DNA of 64,000 nucleotides from Deltaproteobacteria bacterium (GCA_022711595.1 JAKLET010000010.1:1-64000), one strand, 5' to 3'. Shown: positions 26,557 through 35,923, counted from the first letter of the stretch. Translations and numbers: made by a program. Notes: generated from the sequence alone by a model not told the origin.

Positions 26557-28171
26557 GCAACCCGATGACTGGGATGCATTGCGGGCAAAGATCATAGGCC
26601 TTGGTGAGCAGTCCATCCAAAAAAGTTACTACCCCGAGCTTCAGAGGCGGCTTGAGGATTTCAAGCGATTTAGGGTCTTGCTGGACCAGAGCATCGATGG
26701 TATTGTCCTTGCCTGTGTTCCCACGGGGGTGCTTGCCGATGTCAACGAGTCGATATGCAACCAATCGGGGTATTCGCGCAGGGAGCTCATCGGTATGTCT
26801 TTCATGGACCTGGTCCTGCCGAATGAGTCCTCGCAGATCAGTGAATTGCTGTCAAAACAGGCGGTTTCCCGACAGGGCATCAATATAGAGATCTCGCTGA
26901 GGAAGAAAAACGGCGACCTCGTCCCGGTGGAGATGACGGCCCGTCTGGTAGAAGTTGGCGGTTCCGTTTACGCCGTGGCCGTTATGCGCGATATCACCGA
27001 TCGCATAAGAACCGTGGAGGAGAAGAAAAAGCTCGAAACCCAGCTCCACCAGTCACAGAAGATGGAAGCCATAGGGAGACTGGCCGGGGGCATTGCGCAT
27101 GACTTCAACAATATCCTCACCGCCCTCACGGGATACGGAAGCCTTCTGCAGATGAAGATGGACAAGGACGATCCCCTGCTCATGTATGTTGACCAGATCC
27201 TGTCGGCTTCACAGAAGGCGGCGGACCTCACGCAAAGCCTCCTGGCATTCAGCAGGCAGCAGCCCGTGACCTTTGCTTCACACGATATCAACAAGATCAT
27301 CAGGGGTTCGGAAAAGCTCCTGAAAAGACTGGTAACCGAGGATGTGGTCATCCGGACCATACTCGCACCGAAACAACCGGCCATCATGACCGATGCAACC
27401 CAGATCGACCAGGTGCTATTCAATCTTGCCTCCAATGCGCGCGATGCCATGCCGAAGGGCGGCGTTCTTACCATAGAAACGAAACAGGTGGAACTGGACA
27501 ATGAAATCATGACCGTGCACGGCTATGGCAAACCGGGCAAATACGTCCTTGTTTCCATTTCGGATACAGGCACGGGCATGGATGAGCCCGAGAAGGAAAA
27601 GATCTTCGACCCGTTCTATACGACGAAAGAGGTGGGAAAAGGGACGGGCCTGGGCCTTTCAACCGTCTATGGCATCGTAAAGCAGCATGAAGGTTATATC
27701 ACGGTGGACAGCGAACCGGGGGCGGGGACGACCTTCCATTTGTACTTTCCTGCTGCGTGCGGAACAGCCGAAAAGGAAAGACCGCCTCAGGCGCCTGCCA
27801 GGGGAGGCAACGAAGCGATCCTGATCGCGGAGGACAACGCCGCGGTCCGCAGTCTCATGAGAGAGGTGTTGTCCCAGTACGGATATTCCATCGTTGAGGC
27901 GGTCGACGGAACGGACGCGATAGAGCAGTTCAATCGATCAGGGGAAATAGACCTCCTTATCCTTGATTCCGTCATGCCGGGAAAGAACGGGCGGGAGGTC
28001 TACAACGAGATAAACAACATCAAACCGGGCATCAGGGTGCTCTTCACCAGCGGCTACACGAGAGATATTGTCCTCGACAAAGGGATCGAGGACAGGAACT
28101 TCCATTTCATTTCGAAACCTGTCCAGCCTATCGCCCTGCTGAACAAGGTCAGGGAAGTGCTCGAAGAATAA
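26540..28171 (+). CDS. PAS - histidine kinase - receiver hybrid protein
   Basis: 543 residues, start ATG 26540 with GAGGAGAT upstream. A PAS domain (about 40-160) is followed by a HisKA domain of the GGIAHDFNNIL type with phospho-acceptor His187, a HATPase domain (N-box LFNLASNARDAMPKGG, G1 DTGTGMD, G2 GTGLGLS), and a C-terminal receiver with phospho-acceptor Asp476 (LILDSVMPGKNG). No membrane helix is seen, so it is cytoplasmic. Coupling to the alcohol dehydrogenase gene suggests sensing of a related metabolite or redox state, which is inference. Its kinase module resembles that of the protein at 41847. Confidence 0.92.
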   Translation: MKRRSEQPDDWDALRAKIIGLGEQSIQKSYYPELQRRLEDFKRFRVLLDQSIDGIVLACVPTGVLADVNESICNQSGYSRRELIGMSFMDLVLPNESSQISELLSKQAVSRQGINIEISLRKKNGDLVPVEMTARLVEVGGSVYAVAVMRDITDRIRTVEEKKKLETQLHQSQKMEAIGRLAGGIAHDFNNILTALTGYGSLLQMKMDKDDPLLMYVDQILSASQKAADLTQSLLAFSRQQPVTFASHDINKIIRGSEKLLKRLVTEDVVIRTILAPKQPAIMTDATQIDQVLFNLASNARDAMPKGGVLTIETKQVELDNEIMTVHGYGKPGKYVLVSISDTGTGMDEPEKEKIFDPFYTTKEVGKGTGLGLSTVYGIVKQHEGYITVDSEPGAGTTFHLYFPAACGTAEKERPPQAPARGGNEAILIAEDNAAVRSLMREVLSQYGYSIVEAVDGTDAIEQFNRSGEIDLLILDSVMPGKNGREVYNEINNIKPGIRVLFTSGYTRDIVLDKGIEDRNFHFISKPVQPIALLNKVREVLEE

Positions 28172-28428
28172 ATGTTTTTTCGCTTTGTCAGTTCGAGACG
28201 CCTGAGAAACCATGCCTTTTCCCGTTCAGGCAGGCGAGCGCGATGGCGCTGTCGCGGTGCGGGACATGTGTCAGAATACCGGACACGCCGATGTCAACAA
28301 AAAGGGACTTGACCGTGTTTTTTCAGGACGGGTCTTGCTAACTGTCCGAAATTAAAACGGCGTGGTAAAGGCACAGATATTGCTTGATATGTCCTGTGTA
28401 AAATATTCTTCATACTTTTGGAGGGACC
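28172..28428. other. intergenic region
   Basis: 257 bp between the hybrid kinase gene and a doubtful small ORF at 28429. I see no gene, terminator hairpin with T-run, or RNA here. Confidence 0.4.
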
Positions 28429-28716
28429 ATGGGGCAGAGGGTTTTCAGAAACGGTCATCCGGTATTTTTTACCGGGCATTACCTGTCTTCTGCAGCACAT
28501 GGAAGTGATTCCCCGGTTCCTTCCCTTAATGGCCCCTACGAAACGGGCAGCCAGGCATGGGAAGCCTCTTGCAGCCCCTATCCAGGATACTGTGCGGGCC
28601 AATCCGAATGTGAGTTCCGGGATTACTGCAACCATCTTTACTATAGTGACGGAAGGTGCGACTGCATGCTGGTCTGGAGAAAAACGACAGGCCTTGTACT
28701 GCCGGCATCCGCGTAG
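28429..28716 (+). CDS. doubtful small Cys-rich ORF
   Basis: 95 codons starting with an ATG preceded by GGAGGGACC, a good ribosome-binding site. The product has seven Cys in its second half (CSPYPGYCAG, CEFRDYC, CDCML). Overlapping frames on both strands are also open, and I recognise no family, so this may be chance. The region to 28800 holds nothing else I can support. Confidence 0.3.
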   Translation: MGQRVFRNGHPVFFTGHYLSSAAHGSDSPVPSLNGPYETGSQAWEASCSPYPGYCAGQSECEFRDYCNHLYYSDGRCDCMLVWRKTTGLVLPASA

Positions 28717-28800
28717 TTTTTTCATTCCACACAAAAGACCAGCTTTTATTGCGAACGCCCCGGATGCCTGCGACTGAAAGCGCGGCCATCATCCACGATC

Positions 28801-29451
28801 TCATTCTTTCTCCTCGCCGCTCTTCATGTCGAAGACCCGTATCATCATGCCTGTCGGATCGATAAGGCCCGGCGGCACTCCGCTGCCGTACCAGGAAAAC
28901 CAGTTTTTTGTCCCGGGTTTATACAGTTCAAAATGCAGCTGGTTCGTGCCGCTTACAACGCCGATTATTTGTCCCTGCTTTATAATGGCGCCGGGAGAAA
29001 GCGGCGGTTTTTTAAGTTCGGCGTAATTGGCCGTGAAATTGCCGTGGTCGACGAGAACGCCGTAGGTCACCTCTCCGTTGCGTCTTGTGTAAAAAGGGGC
29101 GACCCTGATCACCTTCCCGTCCAGCACCGCCTTGACTGGCGTACCCGCTCCCTGTAAGGGATACAGGTCGATCCCGGCATGTTTCCTCGTGTTCCCGTCC
29201 CTTGGCGCGCCGAAATAAGGGTAGTCCTGGGACCCCGATCGCCAGCGCCCGCATTCCATGGAATCATTTTTCGTGAAAGGGTATTTCAATGGCCCGTCGA
29301 AGGGAGGCATTACATCCAGCGGTTGTTCAATGCCGCCTGCCTGCGCGCAGACCTCCCGATCGGCCATGGGCAGCACGAGTGCCATTGCGGCCGGGATCGT
29401 TACGCACAGGATGATGAATAAAAAAACCCCTTTCTTTTTGGGTCTGTCCAT
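28801..29451 (-). CDS. M23-family (LytM-like) metallopeptidase
   Basis: 216 residues with an N-terminal membrane/signal segment (about 9-28). The M23 zinc site is recognisable: HAGIDL (first His and Asp) and LHFEL (H-x-E/H region), with intervening GTPVKAVLDGKVI and GVLVDHGN typical of the fold. Members cleave peptidoglycan cross-links or act as regulators of amidases. The second motif reads HFE rather than the usual HxH, so catalysis is uncertain. It ends at the doubtful ORF region. Confidence 0.8.
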   Translation of the reverse strand: MDRPKKKGVFLFIILCVTIPAAMALVLPMADREVCAQAGGIEQPLDVMPPFDGPLKYPFTKNDSMECGRWRSGSQDYPYFGAPRDGNTRKHAGIDLYPLQGAGTPVKAVLDGKVIRVAPFYTRRNGEVTYGVLVDHGNFTANYAELKKPPLSPGAIIKQGQIIGVVSGTNQLHFELYKPGTKNWFSWYGSGVPPGLIDPTGMMIRVFDMKSGEEKE

Positions 29452-29496
29452 TATTCATTCCCATTTTAAAGAAGTTGTCACCAATATTCAACAACC

Positions 29497-29620
29497 AGCT
29501 TGTCCGGTTCTTTTGGTTTGTCTTGTTCTTTCAGTTAACTGCGCTGGTCAGGAAAAGTACATATGACCGAACAAACCAGAGTAACCAGACAAACCGGGTC
29601 TATTCGACAAAAAACCGTCT
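29497..29620. repeat. intergenic quasi-palindrome of degenerate 9-bp units (element I)
   Basis: The left arm steps in 9-bp units of type NNNNGGTTY (TCCGGTTC, TTTTGGTTT, GTCTTGTTC); the right arm steps as AACCNNACA-type units (ACCGAACAA, ACCAGAGTA, ACCAGACAA). Arms are imperfect complements. It lies between the 3' end of the M48 gene and the 5' end of the M23 gene. Confidence 0.7.
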
Positions 29621-29621
29621 T

Positions 29622-30290
29622 TCAGGGTTGTGGTTGTTTGCCCGTTATCCGGTTTATCGTGTCGATACGGGTCTGCAGATTTGGGTGGGTGTCAAAGAGG
29701 CCTGTCGAATCGGAGCTGCTGCCTTTGGACGCGGCGTATTGTTTCATCTTTTCCAGGGCCGAAACGTAATTGTCGGGGTTCAGGCCCAGCAGATGGCACT
29801 GGTCCACCACGTCCTTGTCGGCCTCAAGCTCCTGGGACCTGCTGTAGCCGCTGGTGAGGAGGGGATTGACGAGCAGGTTCCCATAGCCCACTCCGGGGAT
29901 GAACAGGCCGCCTATACTGAAGGCCGCAGAGGTTATATCCGACAGGAGGGCGTTCTTTGCCGCATGGTTGAACTTGATGTGGGCGTTCTCGTGGAGCAGG
30001 ATGAGGGCAAGCTCGCTGTCATCGCACATTGCCAGAAGGCCGGTCGTGACCACCAGTATGCTTTGCTTTGTGTTCACCCAGGCGTTGGGCGTGTTGTCTT
30101 CAACGATCGCGAACTGGTACCGGTAGAGATGGTAAGGGTGGATGACCTTGCGGGAATCGGAAAGGATACGGTCTACCCTTATGTACTTGTCACGGTTCTC
30201 ATGAACCTTCAGGTATTTTGTTTGTTGGGTTGCGCACCCCGCGAAAAGAAATAGAACGAGAAAAATGATCAATTTTCGTTTAAACCGCAT
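29622..30290 (-). CDS. M48-like zinc metalloprotease lipoprotein
   Basis: 222 residues from ATG 30290 (a GTG at 30299 abuts the GGGAGGA site). It has a lipoprotein signal with lipobox FAGC. The zinc motif HENAH (H-E-x-x-H) occurs in LLHENAHIKFNH and the third ligand region in ELEADKDVVDQC (E-x-x-x-D), matching M48 peptidases such as BepA/LoiP, though much shorter. Probably a periplasmic, membrane-anchored quality-control protease. Confidence 0.82.
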   Translation of the reverse strand: MRFKRKLIIFLVLFLFAGCATQQTKYLKVHENRDKYIRVDRILSDSRKVIHPYHLYRYQFAIVEDNTPNAWVNTKQSILVVTTGLLAMCDDSELALILLHENAHIKFNHAAKNALLSDITSAAFSIGGLFIPGVGYGNLLVNPLLTSGYSRSQELEADKDVVDQCHLLGLNPDNYVSALEKMKQYAASKGSSSDSTGLFDTHPNLQTRIDTINRITGKQPQP

Positions 30291-30356
30291 AACCGTCACT
30301 CCTCCCGCTCCTTAACCATAATTATACAGTAAAATATTTAAAAGCAACACCCAGAA

Positions 30357-30470
30357 CCTGGGGTCAGGTCTTGTATTTGATCATTTTCAAAGTATGTCTT
30401 CTACTTCTAGAGGAAAGCATGCTTTACGGAATAATCGCTAAAATGATCAAATACAAGACCTGACCCCAGG
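30357..30470. repeat. REP-like inverted-repeat element C
   Basis: 114 bp, ends CCTGGGGTCAGGTCTTG and its complement, same arms as elements A and B through TTTGATCATTTT. The loop is different and contains AAAGCATGCTTTA. So the arms are conserved while the centre is replaceable. It separates the M48 gene from the CDF transporter gene. Confidence 0.85.
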
Positions 30471-30526
30471 TGTTCGTTTAAAAATAAAGATTGTTTTTCT
30501 TTTCATCCTGGAACATGGAACAGTTT

Positions 30527-31429
30527 TTATCTTTTTTTCAGGACACAGGTTATCTCGGTGAGATCGCATTCGTTCTCACAGGGTTCCACATGGACTATGA
30601 CATCGACAAGGGTGACCCTTTTTTTGATCTCACCCTCTATCCGGTGGCTGAGCGTGTGGGCCTCATCGACATGGAGTTTCCTGCAGGCGAGGAGGTGAAA
30701 ATCGATGTATTTCCTGTTTCCCGAGTGCCGTGTGCGGAGCTTGTGGAACCCTGCCGAGGGGAAAGACATCCCGTTGATGATCTCCCTGATGTCTCGTTCG
30801 ATCTCATCCGATAACCGGGTGTCCATGATGCCGGATATGCTGCTGCGGAATATATTTATGGCCGAGAAGATAATAATGAGGCCTATAATGACGGCGAAAA
30901 CAAGGTCAAAGGCGGTTATCCCCGTGTAATAGGTGAGCATTATGGCGATGATCGCACCCGTATTGGAATAGAGGTCGCTTGTGTAGTGGAGCGCGTCCGC
31001 CTTGAGCGCGTTCGAGCCGGTGCGGTTGCCTATCCTCTTGAGAACCGCTGCTATTATGAAACTGAACGCGAGGGAGAGGCACATGACGATAAGGTCGAGA
31101 TATGAATAAGAGATCACCTTTTTTTGGATGAACACCTGGGATGCCCTGAAGATGATGATGGACCCGGAGAACACGATCACCAGGGACTGGAGGGCGCCCG
31201 CAAGGTCCTCGGCCTTGCCGTGACCGTACCGGTGCTCGTCGTCGGCCGGCTCGGATGCCTTCTTGATGGCATAAAAGTTCATGGCCGACATGAACACGTC
31301 GAGGAGGCTGTCAAGACCCGAAGAGACCACCGCCATGGAGCCCGAGAAGAGCCCGACGGTGAACTTGCTCAAGGCAAGCACAAGGGCCATAACGGCCGCG
31401 AACAGGGAGGCCTTTTGTTTGACGTCCAT
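30527..31429 (-). CDS. cation diffusion facilitator (CDF) metal transporter
   Basis: 300 residues from ATG 31429; a TTG at 31441 would add four residues. Six membrane segments are visible, with the CDF signature around SSGLDSLLDVFMSAMNFYAIKKAS and DEHRYGHGKAEDLA (metal-binding Asp/His), the second site ALKADALHYTSDLYSN in helix V, and a cytoplasmic ACT-like C-terminal domain. CDF proteins export divalent metals (Zn, Fe, Mn, Co) by proton exchange; the metal is not determined here. Confidence 0.9.
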   Translation of the reverse strand: MDVKQKASLFAAVMALVLALSKFTVGLFSGSMAVVSSGLDSLLDVFMSAMNFYAIKKASEPADDEHRYGHGKAEDLAGALQSLVIVFSGSIIIFRASQVFIQKKVISYSYLDLIVMCLSLAFSFIIAAVLKRIGNRTGSNALKADALHYTSDLYSNTGAIIAIMLTYYTGITAFDLVFAVIIGLIIIFSAINIFRSSISGIMDTRLSDEIERDIREIINGMSFPSAGFHKLRTRHSGNRKYIDFHLLACRKLHVDEAHTLSHRIEGEIKKRVTLVDVIVHVEPCENECDLTEITCVLKKR

Positions 31430-31489
31430 GGGAATAGTCAAATACTATATGAAAAATCCCCGTATTTGTAAATTCTTTATGGCTTAAAA

Positions 31490-31540
31490 TCCCTTTAACG
31501 GTTGAAACAGCTGGAGTTTTTGAAACGGTTAAAGCGGTCC
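31490..31540. repeat. intergenic element VIII, 9-bp degenerate units
   Basis: GGTTGAAAC / AGCTGGAGT / TTTTGAAAC / GGTTAAAGC step at 9 bp. It lies between the 3' end of the PBP1A gene and the 5' side of the CDF gene. Same GAAACGGTT vocabulary as the element at 53803. Confidence 0.5.
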
Positions 31541-31547
31541 TTTGCGT

Positions 31548-33398
31548 TTATGGTGTATAATCCACCCTTGCCGGTGGGAAATCGGTGTTGGGATAGAGTG
31601 GGAGGGCCTTTGACATGAACTCGATCCAGATGGGAAGGGCCGTTGTCCCGCCGGCTTCCTTTGCGCCGAGGTTTGTCCTTTTATCATAACCGACCCAGAC
31701 AGCGCACAGCAGATTCGGTGAGAAGCCGATGAACCAGGCATCGCGGAAATCGTCTGTCGTTCCCGTTTTTCCCGCGAGGTAGTAGGGCATCTTTGCCGCG
31801 GCGCGGGCCGTGCCGTTCTTAACGACGCCTTTCATTATATCCACAAGGGTATAGGCTATTTCCGGCGTAACGACGGGTTCCTCGACTGCCTGTTCGCGGT
31901 AGCGCTCCTCGCCTTCAATGGTGGTGATCGCCTTGACCGAAATGGGCTGGATGTATGCTCCTCCGCGGGCGAATGTGGCATAGGCGGCGGCGAGCTCGAT
32001 CGGGGCTATCTCCGTTGTGCCCAGGGCAAGGGAAAGGTTCGGTTCGAACTTGCTGGTTATATGGAGCTGTTTTGCCATATCTATGACGTTCTCAAGGCCC
32101 GTCTGTTCGAGGAGCCTCACCGTTGCGGTGTTGAGGGAAAGCTCAAGGGCCTTGCGCAGGGTCACTTCGCCGTGATAATTGTTGCCGTAGTTCTTGGGGC
32201 TCCACACAGATCCGGTGTAAGGGTTGGTAAAGGACAGGGGGGAATCGAGCAGCCTGCTGTCCGGTGTCTGCCCTTGTTCGAGCGCGGTCAGGTATATGAT
32301 TGGTTTGAAGGAGGACCCGGGCTGGCGTTTTGCCTGGACGGCCCTGTTGTAGGGGGATTGGGAGAAGTCTTTTCCACCCACGAGGACCTTCAGTTCCCCT
32401 GTCTTGACATCAATGGCGACAACAGCCACCTCCGGCAGTTCGGTGACGCCGGGGTGACGTTTTTTGTAGCCTTCCATGCCCTTTTCGACGGCTTCGTACG
32501 CATACTGGGTCATCTTGAGGCTCATGGTGGTTTTCACGTTAAAACCGCTTGTAAAGACGTCCTGGGCATGTTCGACATAATCTTCGAGGACCTGTTTCAC
32601 GTATTCGGTGAAATAGCCCGTCCTTTTTTCATAAGCCTTGAACGGAGCTATGACGAGGGCGGTTTGGACGGCCTTTGAATAGCTGTTTTTGTCTATGAAC
32701 CCCGCGTCGTACATTTTCTTGAGGACTATGTTGCGCCTCTCCACGGTCCTGGCGGCGTTCTTGTACGGGGACAGCCGTGAAGGTGATTTGGTGAGAGCGG
32801 CAAGCATGGCCGATTCTTCTACGGTCAGGTCCCTGGCCTTTTTATGAAAATAGGTGTATGCAGCCGCCTCTACGCCATGGGCGCCTTCCCCAAGGTAGAT
32901 AAGGTTGAGATACATGTTGAGTATCTCGTCTTTCGAATAGGTCCTCTCGATCTGTATTGCGAGGATGGCCTCTTCGATCTTCCTTTTGTAGGTCTTCTGC
33001 GGAGTCAGGTACAGGGCGCGGGCGAGCTGCTGGGTGATCGTGGAGGCCCCTTCGGTAATGCCCTTTTTAACGATATTACGGTACATTGCCCTGCCTATCC
33101 CGCGGACATCGACGCCGAAGTGACTGTAAAAGCGGACATCCTCTATGGCGACGAAGGCAAGCCTCAAGTGCCTTGGCATCTCGGTGATGGGGATGGGGAT
33201 CCTTTTTTCCACGAAAAGCTCTGCGAAGAGCGTACCGTCGTCGGCATAGAGCCTTGTCGCCGATTTGGGCCGGAAGGTTTCGAGCTGTTTGACGTCGGGT
33301 ATTTCGAGGTAATTGACCAGGGCATACCCGAAACCTGTTCCGAAGATCATGGGGAGCAGGATGAGGATGATGACAATTTTGATAATCCTTGAATACAT
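31548..33398 (-). CDS. mrcA: penicillin-binding protein 1A (bifunctional transglycosylase/transpeptidase)
   Basis: 616 residues from ATG 33398, which directly precedes the membrane anchor (MYSRIIKIVIILILLP); the frame extends upstream but would run across miaA. The GT51 transglycosylase (about 50-230) shows ITEGASTITQQLAR and KEILNMYLN-like KDEILNMYLNLIYLG. The transpeptidase has SxxK (GSSFKPI), SxN (SLNTATV) and KTGT (AGKTGTTDDFRDAW). It polymerises and cross-links peptidoglycan in the periplasm. It is divergent from miaA with only 28 bp between start codons. Confidence 0.93.
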   Translation of the reverse strand: MYSRIIKIVIILILLPMIFGTGFGYALVNYLEIPDVKQLETFRPKSATRLYADDGTLFAELFVEKRIPIPITEMPRHLRLAFVAIEDVRFYSHFGVDVRGIGRAMYRNIVKKGITEGASTITQQLARALYLTPQKTYKRKIEEAILAIQIERTYSKDEILNMYLNLIYLGEGAHGVEAAAYTYFHKKARDLTVEESAMLAALTKSPSRLSPYKNAARTVERRNIVLKKMYDAGFIDKNSYSKAVQTALVIAPFKAYEKRTGYFTEYVKQVLEDYVEHAQDVFTSGFNVKTTMSLKMTQYAYEAVEKGMEGYKKRHPGVTELPEVAVVAIDVKTGELKVLVGGKDFSQSPYNRAVQAKRQPGSSFKPIIYLTALEQGQTPDSRLLDSPLSFTNPYTGSVWSPKNYGNNYHGEVTLRKALELSLNTATVRLLEQTGLENVIDMAKQLHITSKFEPNLSLALGTTEIAPIELAAAYATFARGGAYIQPISVKAITTIEGEERYREQAVEEPVVTPEIAYTLVDIMKGVVKNGTARAAAKMPYYLAGKTGTTDDFRDAWFIGFSPNLLCAVWVGYDKRTNLGAKEAGGTTALPIWIEFMSKALPLYPNTDFPPARVDYTP

Positions 33399-33426
33399 AC
33401 GGGGGTTATTATACTGTATATCACTT

Positions 33427-34356
33427 ATGTTATCAAACAGGATAAAGCTGATAGCGGTCAGCGGACCGACATGCACGGGGAAATCTGCCCTGGCTGCCGA
33501 AGCTGCCTCACGTTTCGGCGGTGAGATCATTAACGGCGATTCCATGCAGGTCTACCGGTATTTCGACATCGGTACCGCCAAGCCGCCAGCAGTGTCAATG
33601 GCGGCGGTCCCCCACCACCTTATCGGTATCGCAGGGCCTGACAAAGAATTCAACGCGGCCCTCTTCAAAGATGCGGCTGATAAGACCATAGCCGATATCA
33701 GTGCCAGGGGGAAGGTGCCGATCGTTGTCGGGGGAACGGGGCTTTACCTCAGGGCCCTTTTTTACGGACTTTTCCCTGCCCAAAAGGACGAAGCGCTCAG
33801 GGAGCGCCTCAGCGCTGAACATCGGGCCGATCCTGCCGCTTTCTATGAAAGGCTCAAAGGGATCGACCCGGAGTATGCTCTCAGGATCAGCTTTCGGGAC
33901 ATGGTGAGGGCGGTAAGGGCCATGGAGATATTCCTGCTGACCGGCCGGAAGGTGTCGGAGCTTGAGCAGGAACACGGTTTTCGGGAGCCCCGGTATGATA
34001 TCTGTAAAATTGGCCTCACGAAGCCCCGTGAGGAGCTCTACCGCAGGATAGACGAGAGGGTGCTGGCCATGCTCGGCAGCGGCCTTGTGGAAGAGGTGAA
34101 GTCCATCCTGACAAGGGGATATGACCCCGGCCTCAAGCCTTTTTCGAGCATCGGGTACCGGGAGGTCCTCCATTATCTTAGTGGTTCCATTAAATATGAA
34201 GATATGGTAAAAGATATTCAGAAAAATACCCGGCGCTATGCGAAAAGGCAGTTTACCTGGTTCGCAAAAGAAAAAGGTATGCAATGGTTCGAGTACCCCG
34301 AAGAACTGGACAGGATAATCGAAACGATATCAAGGTTTGTTGATCGATGGAGCTGA
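33427..34356 (+). CDS. miaA: tRNA dimethylallyltransferase
   Basis: 309 residues from ATG 33427. The P-loop GPTCTGKSALA opens the protein, followed by INGDSMQVYRYFDIGTAKP and VGGTGLYLRAL, all diagnostic for MiaA, which transfers a dimethylallyl group to A37 of tRNAs reading UNN codons. Length is normal. It overlaps scpB by 10 bp, so the two are coupled. Confidence 0.96.
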   Translation: MLSNRIKLIAVSGPTCTGKSALAAEAASRFGGEIINGDSMQVYRYFDIGTAKPPAVSMAAVPHHLIGIAGPDKEFNAALFKDAADKTIADISARGKVPIVVGGTGLYLRALFYGLFPAQKDEALRERLSAEHRADPAAFYERLKGIDPEYALRISFRDMVRAVRAMEIFLLTGRKVSELEQEHGFREPRYDICKIGLTKPREELYRRIDERVLAMLGSGLVEEVKSILTRGYDPGLKPFSSIGYREVLHYLSGSIKYEDMVKDIQKNTRRYAKRQFTWFAKEKGMQWFEYPEELDRIIETISRFVDRWS

Positions 34357-34865
34357 AAAACATTATCGAAGCCGTCCTTTTTTCCTCATCAAGGCCTGTG
34401 ACCCTGAAGCAGATCTCGAAAAGGCTTGCCGAATTCCCTCCGGAGGAGATAGAGCAGGCCATCGGGGCCCTCGTGAGGGAGTATGGCGACGGGGGACGGT
34501 CAGTAGAGATAGCCCAGATCGCGGGCGGCTACCAGATGAGGACAAGACCGGTCTTTCGTGACTACGTGAAGCGCTTTGTCAGGGAAAAGGACGTGGGGCT
34601 TACCCGGTCCATGCTTGAGGTGCTCTCAATAATAGCCTATAAGCAGCCGGTGACGAAGAAGGAGATCGATGTGGTGCGCGGCGTTGATTCCGCCCGGGCC
34701 ATCAAACACCTTCTTGAACGCAGGCTTGTCGAAATGGCCGGACGCAACGGCGACGCCGGCAAGCGCATCGTCTTTCGCACCACAGACCGGTTTTTGGAGG
34801 TTTACGGGCTTAAGAGCCTTGAAGACCTGCCGACGTATAAAGAGATCGAATCTTTAGAAGGATAG
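34347..34865 (+). CDS. scpB: segregation and condensation protein B
   Basis: 172 residues with two winged-helix domains, containing SIIAYKQPVTKKEIDVVRGV, the most conserved ScpB segment. ScpB binds the kleisin ScpA and SMC in chromosome condensation. No scpA lies next to it in the window. Start overlaps the end of miaA. Confidence 0.93.
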   Translation: MELKNIIEAVLFSSSRPVTLKQISKRLAEFPPEEIEQAIGALVREYGDGGRSVEIAQIAGGYQMRTRPVFRDYVKRFVREKDVGLTRSMLEVLSIIAYKQPVTKKEIDVVRGVDSARAIKHLLERRLVEMAGRNGDAGKRIVFRTTDRFLEVYGLKSLEDLPTYKEIESLEG

Positions 34866-34884
34866 AAGAAATCAGGAGGATTAT

Positions 34885-35919
34885 ATGGATATTTCCGAAT
34901 TGTTGAAATTTGCCCTTGACAGCGGGGGATCGGACTTGCACATCAGCGCGGGAGAGCCTCCCGTGATCAGGATACACGGCGAAATGACAAAGGTCGACCT
35001 GCCGGCCCTCGATAAAGAGGACGTGCACAACATGATCTATGACATCCTGAGCGATTTTCAGCGGAAGGTCTTCGAGGAGCACCTGGAGCTGGACTTCTCA
35101 TTCGGCCTTGGCGACCTTGCCCGCTTCAGGGTCAACGTCTTCAAACAGCATCGCGGAGAATCGGCGGTCTTCAGGACGATCCCGAGCAAGATACCGACCT
35201 TCGACGAGCTCAACCTGCCAAGGGTCTTTAAAGACATCGCCGGCCTTGAAAAAGGCCTTGTCCTGGTGACGGGTCCCACCGGCAGCGGCAAATCGACAAC
35301 GCTTGCCGCGATCATTGATTTTATCAACGATACCGTCAAAGAGCACATACTTACCATTGAAGACCCGATAGAGTTTCTCCATACTTCCAAGAAATGCCTC
35401 CTCAACCAGCGCGAACTGGGACCGCATACGAAGAGTTTTTCCAACGCCCTGCGGAGCGCCCTGCGTGAAGACCCCGATGTCATTCTCGTCGGCGAAATGA
35501 GGGACCTGGAAACGATCCAGCTCGCATTGACTGCGGCCGAGACAGGCCACCTTGTATTCGCCACGCTGCATACCAGCAGTGCGCCCGACACGGTGGACAG
35601 GGTCATTGACGTTTTCCCGGCAGGACAGCAGAACCAGGTGCGCTCCATGCTCTCAGGTTCCCTGCAGGCCGTCATTTCCCAGGCGCTCTTCAAGAGAAGG
35701 GACGGCAGGGGAAGGGTCGCCGGTTTCGAGGTCATGATCGCAACGCCCGCGGTACGAAACCTCATCAGGGAAAACAAGATAGCACAGATACCATCCATGA
35801 TCCAGACCAGCAAGGGCATCGGAATGCAGACCATGGAGGCGGCATGCAACGAGCTCGTTGCGAAGAACCTTGTGACCAAGGACGAAGTGTCGTTCTATTT
35901 AAGCAATTCATCGAGGTGA
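34885..35919 (+). CDS. pilT: type IV pilus retraction ATPase PilT
   Basis: 344 residues, AGGAGG before the ATG. The hexameric secretion ATPase motifs are present: Walker A GPTGSGKSTTLA, Asp box EDPIEF, Walker B ILVGEMRD, His box TGHLVFATLHT, and the PilT-specific AIRNLIRE-like box (AVRNLIRENK). It powers pilus retraction and twitching. It is followed 4 bp later by pilU. Confidence 0.95.
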   Translation: MDISELLKFALDSGGSDLHISAGEPPVIRIHGEMTKVDLPALDKEDVHNMIYDILSDFQRKVFEEHLELDFSFGLGDLARFRVNVFKQHRGESAVFRTIPSKIPTFDELNLPRVFKDIAGLEKGLVLVTGPTGSGKSTTLAAIIDFINDTVKEHILTIEDPIEFLHTSKKCLLNQRELGPHTKSFSNALRSALREDPDVILVGEMRDLETIQLALTAAETGHLVFATLHTSSAPDTVDRVIDVFPAGQQNQVRSMLSGSLQAVISQALFKRRDGRGRVAGFEVMIATPAVRNLIRENKIAQIPSMIQTSKGIGMQTMEAACNELVAKNLVTKDEVSFYLSNSSR

Positions 35920-35923
35920 TGCC

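Noticed and set aside
28294-28734. Minus-strand frame of 146 codons in the gap
   Set aside because: No ribosome site, no signal or domain pattern, and competing open frames on the other strand.
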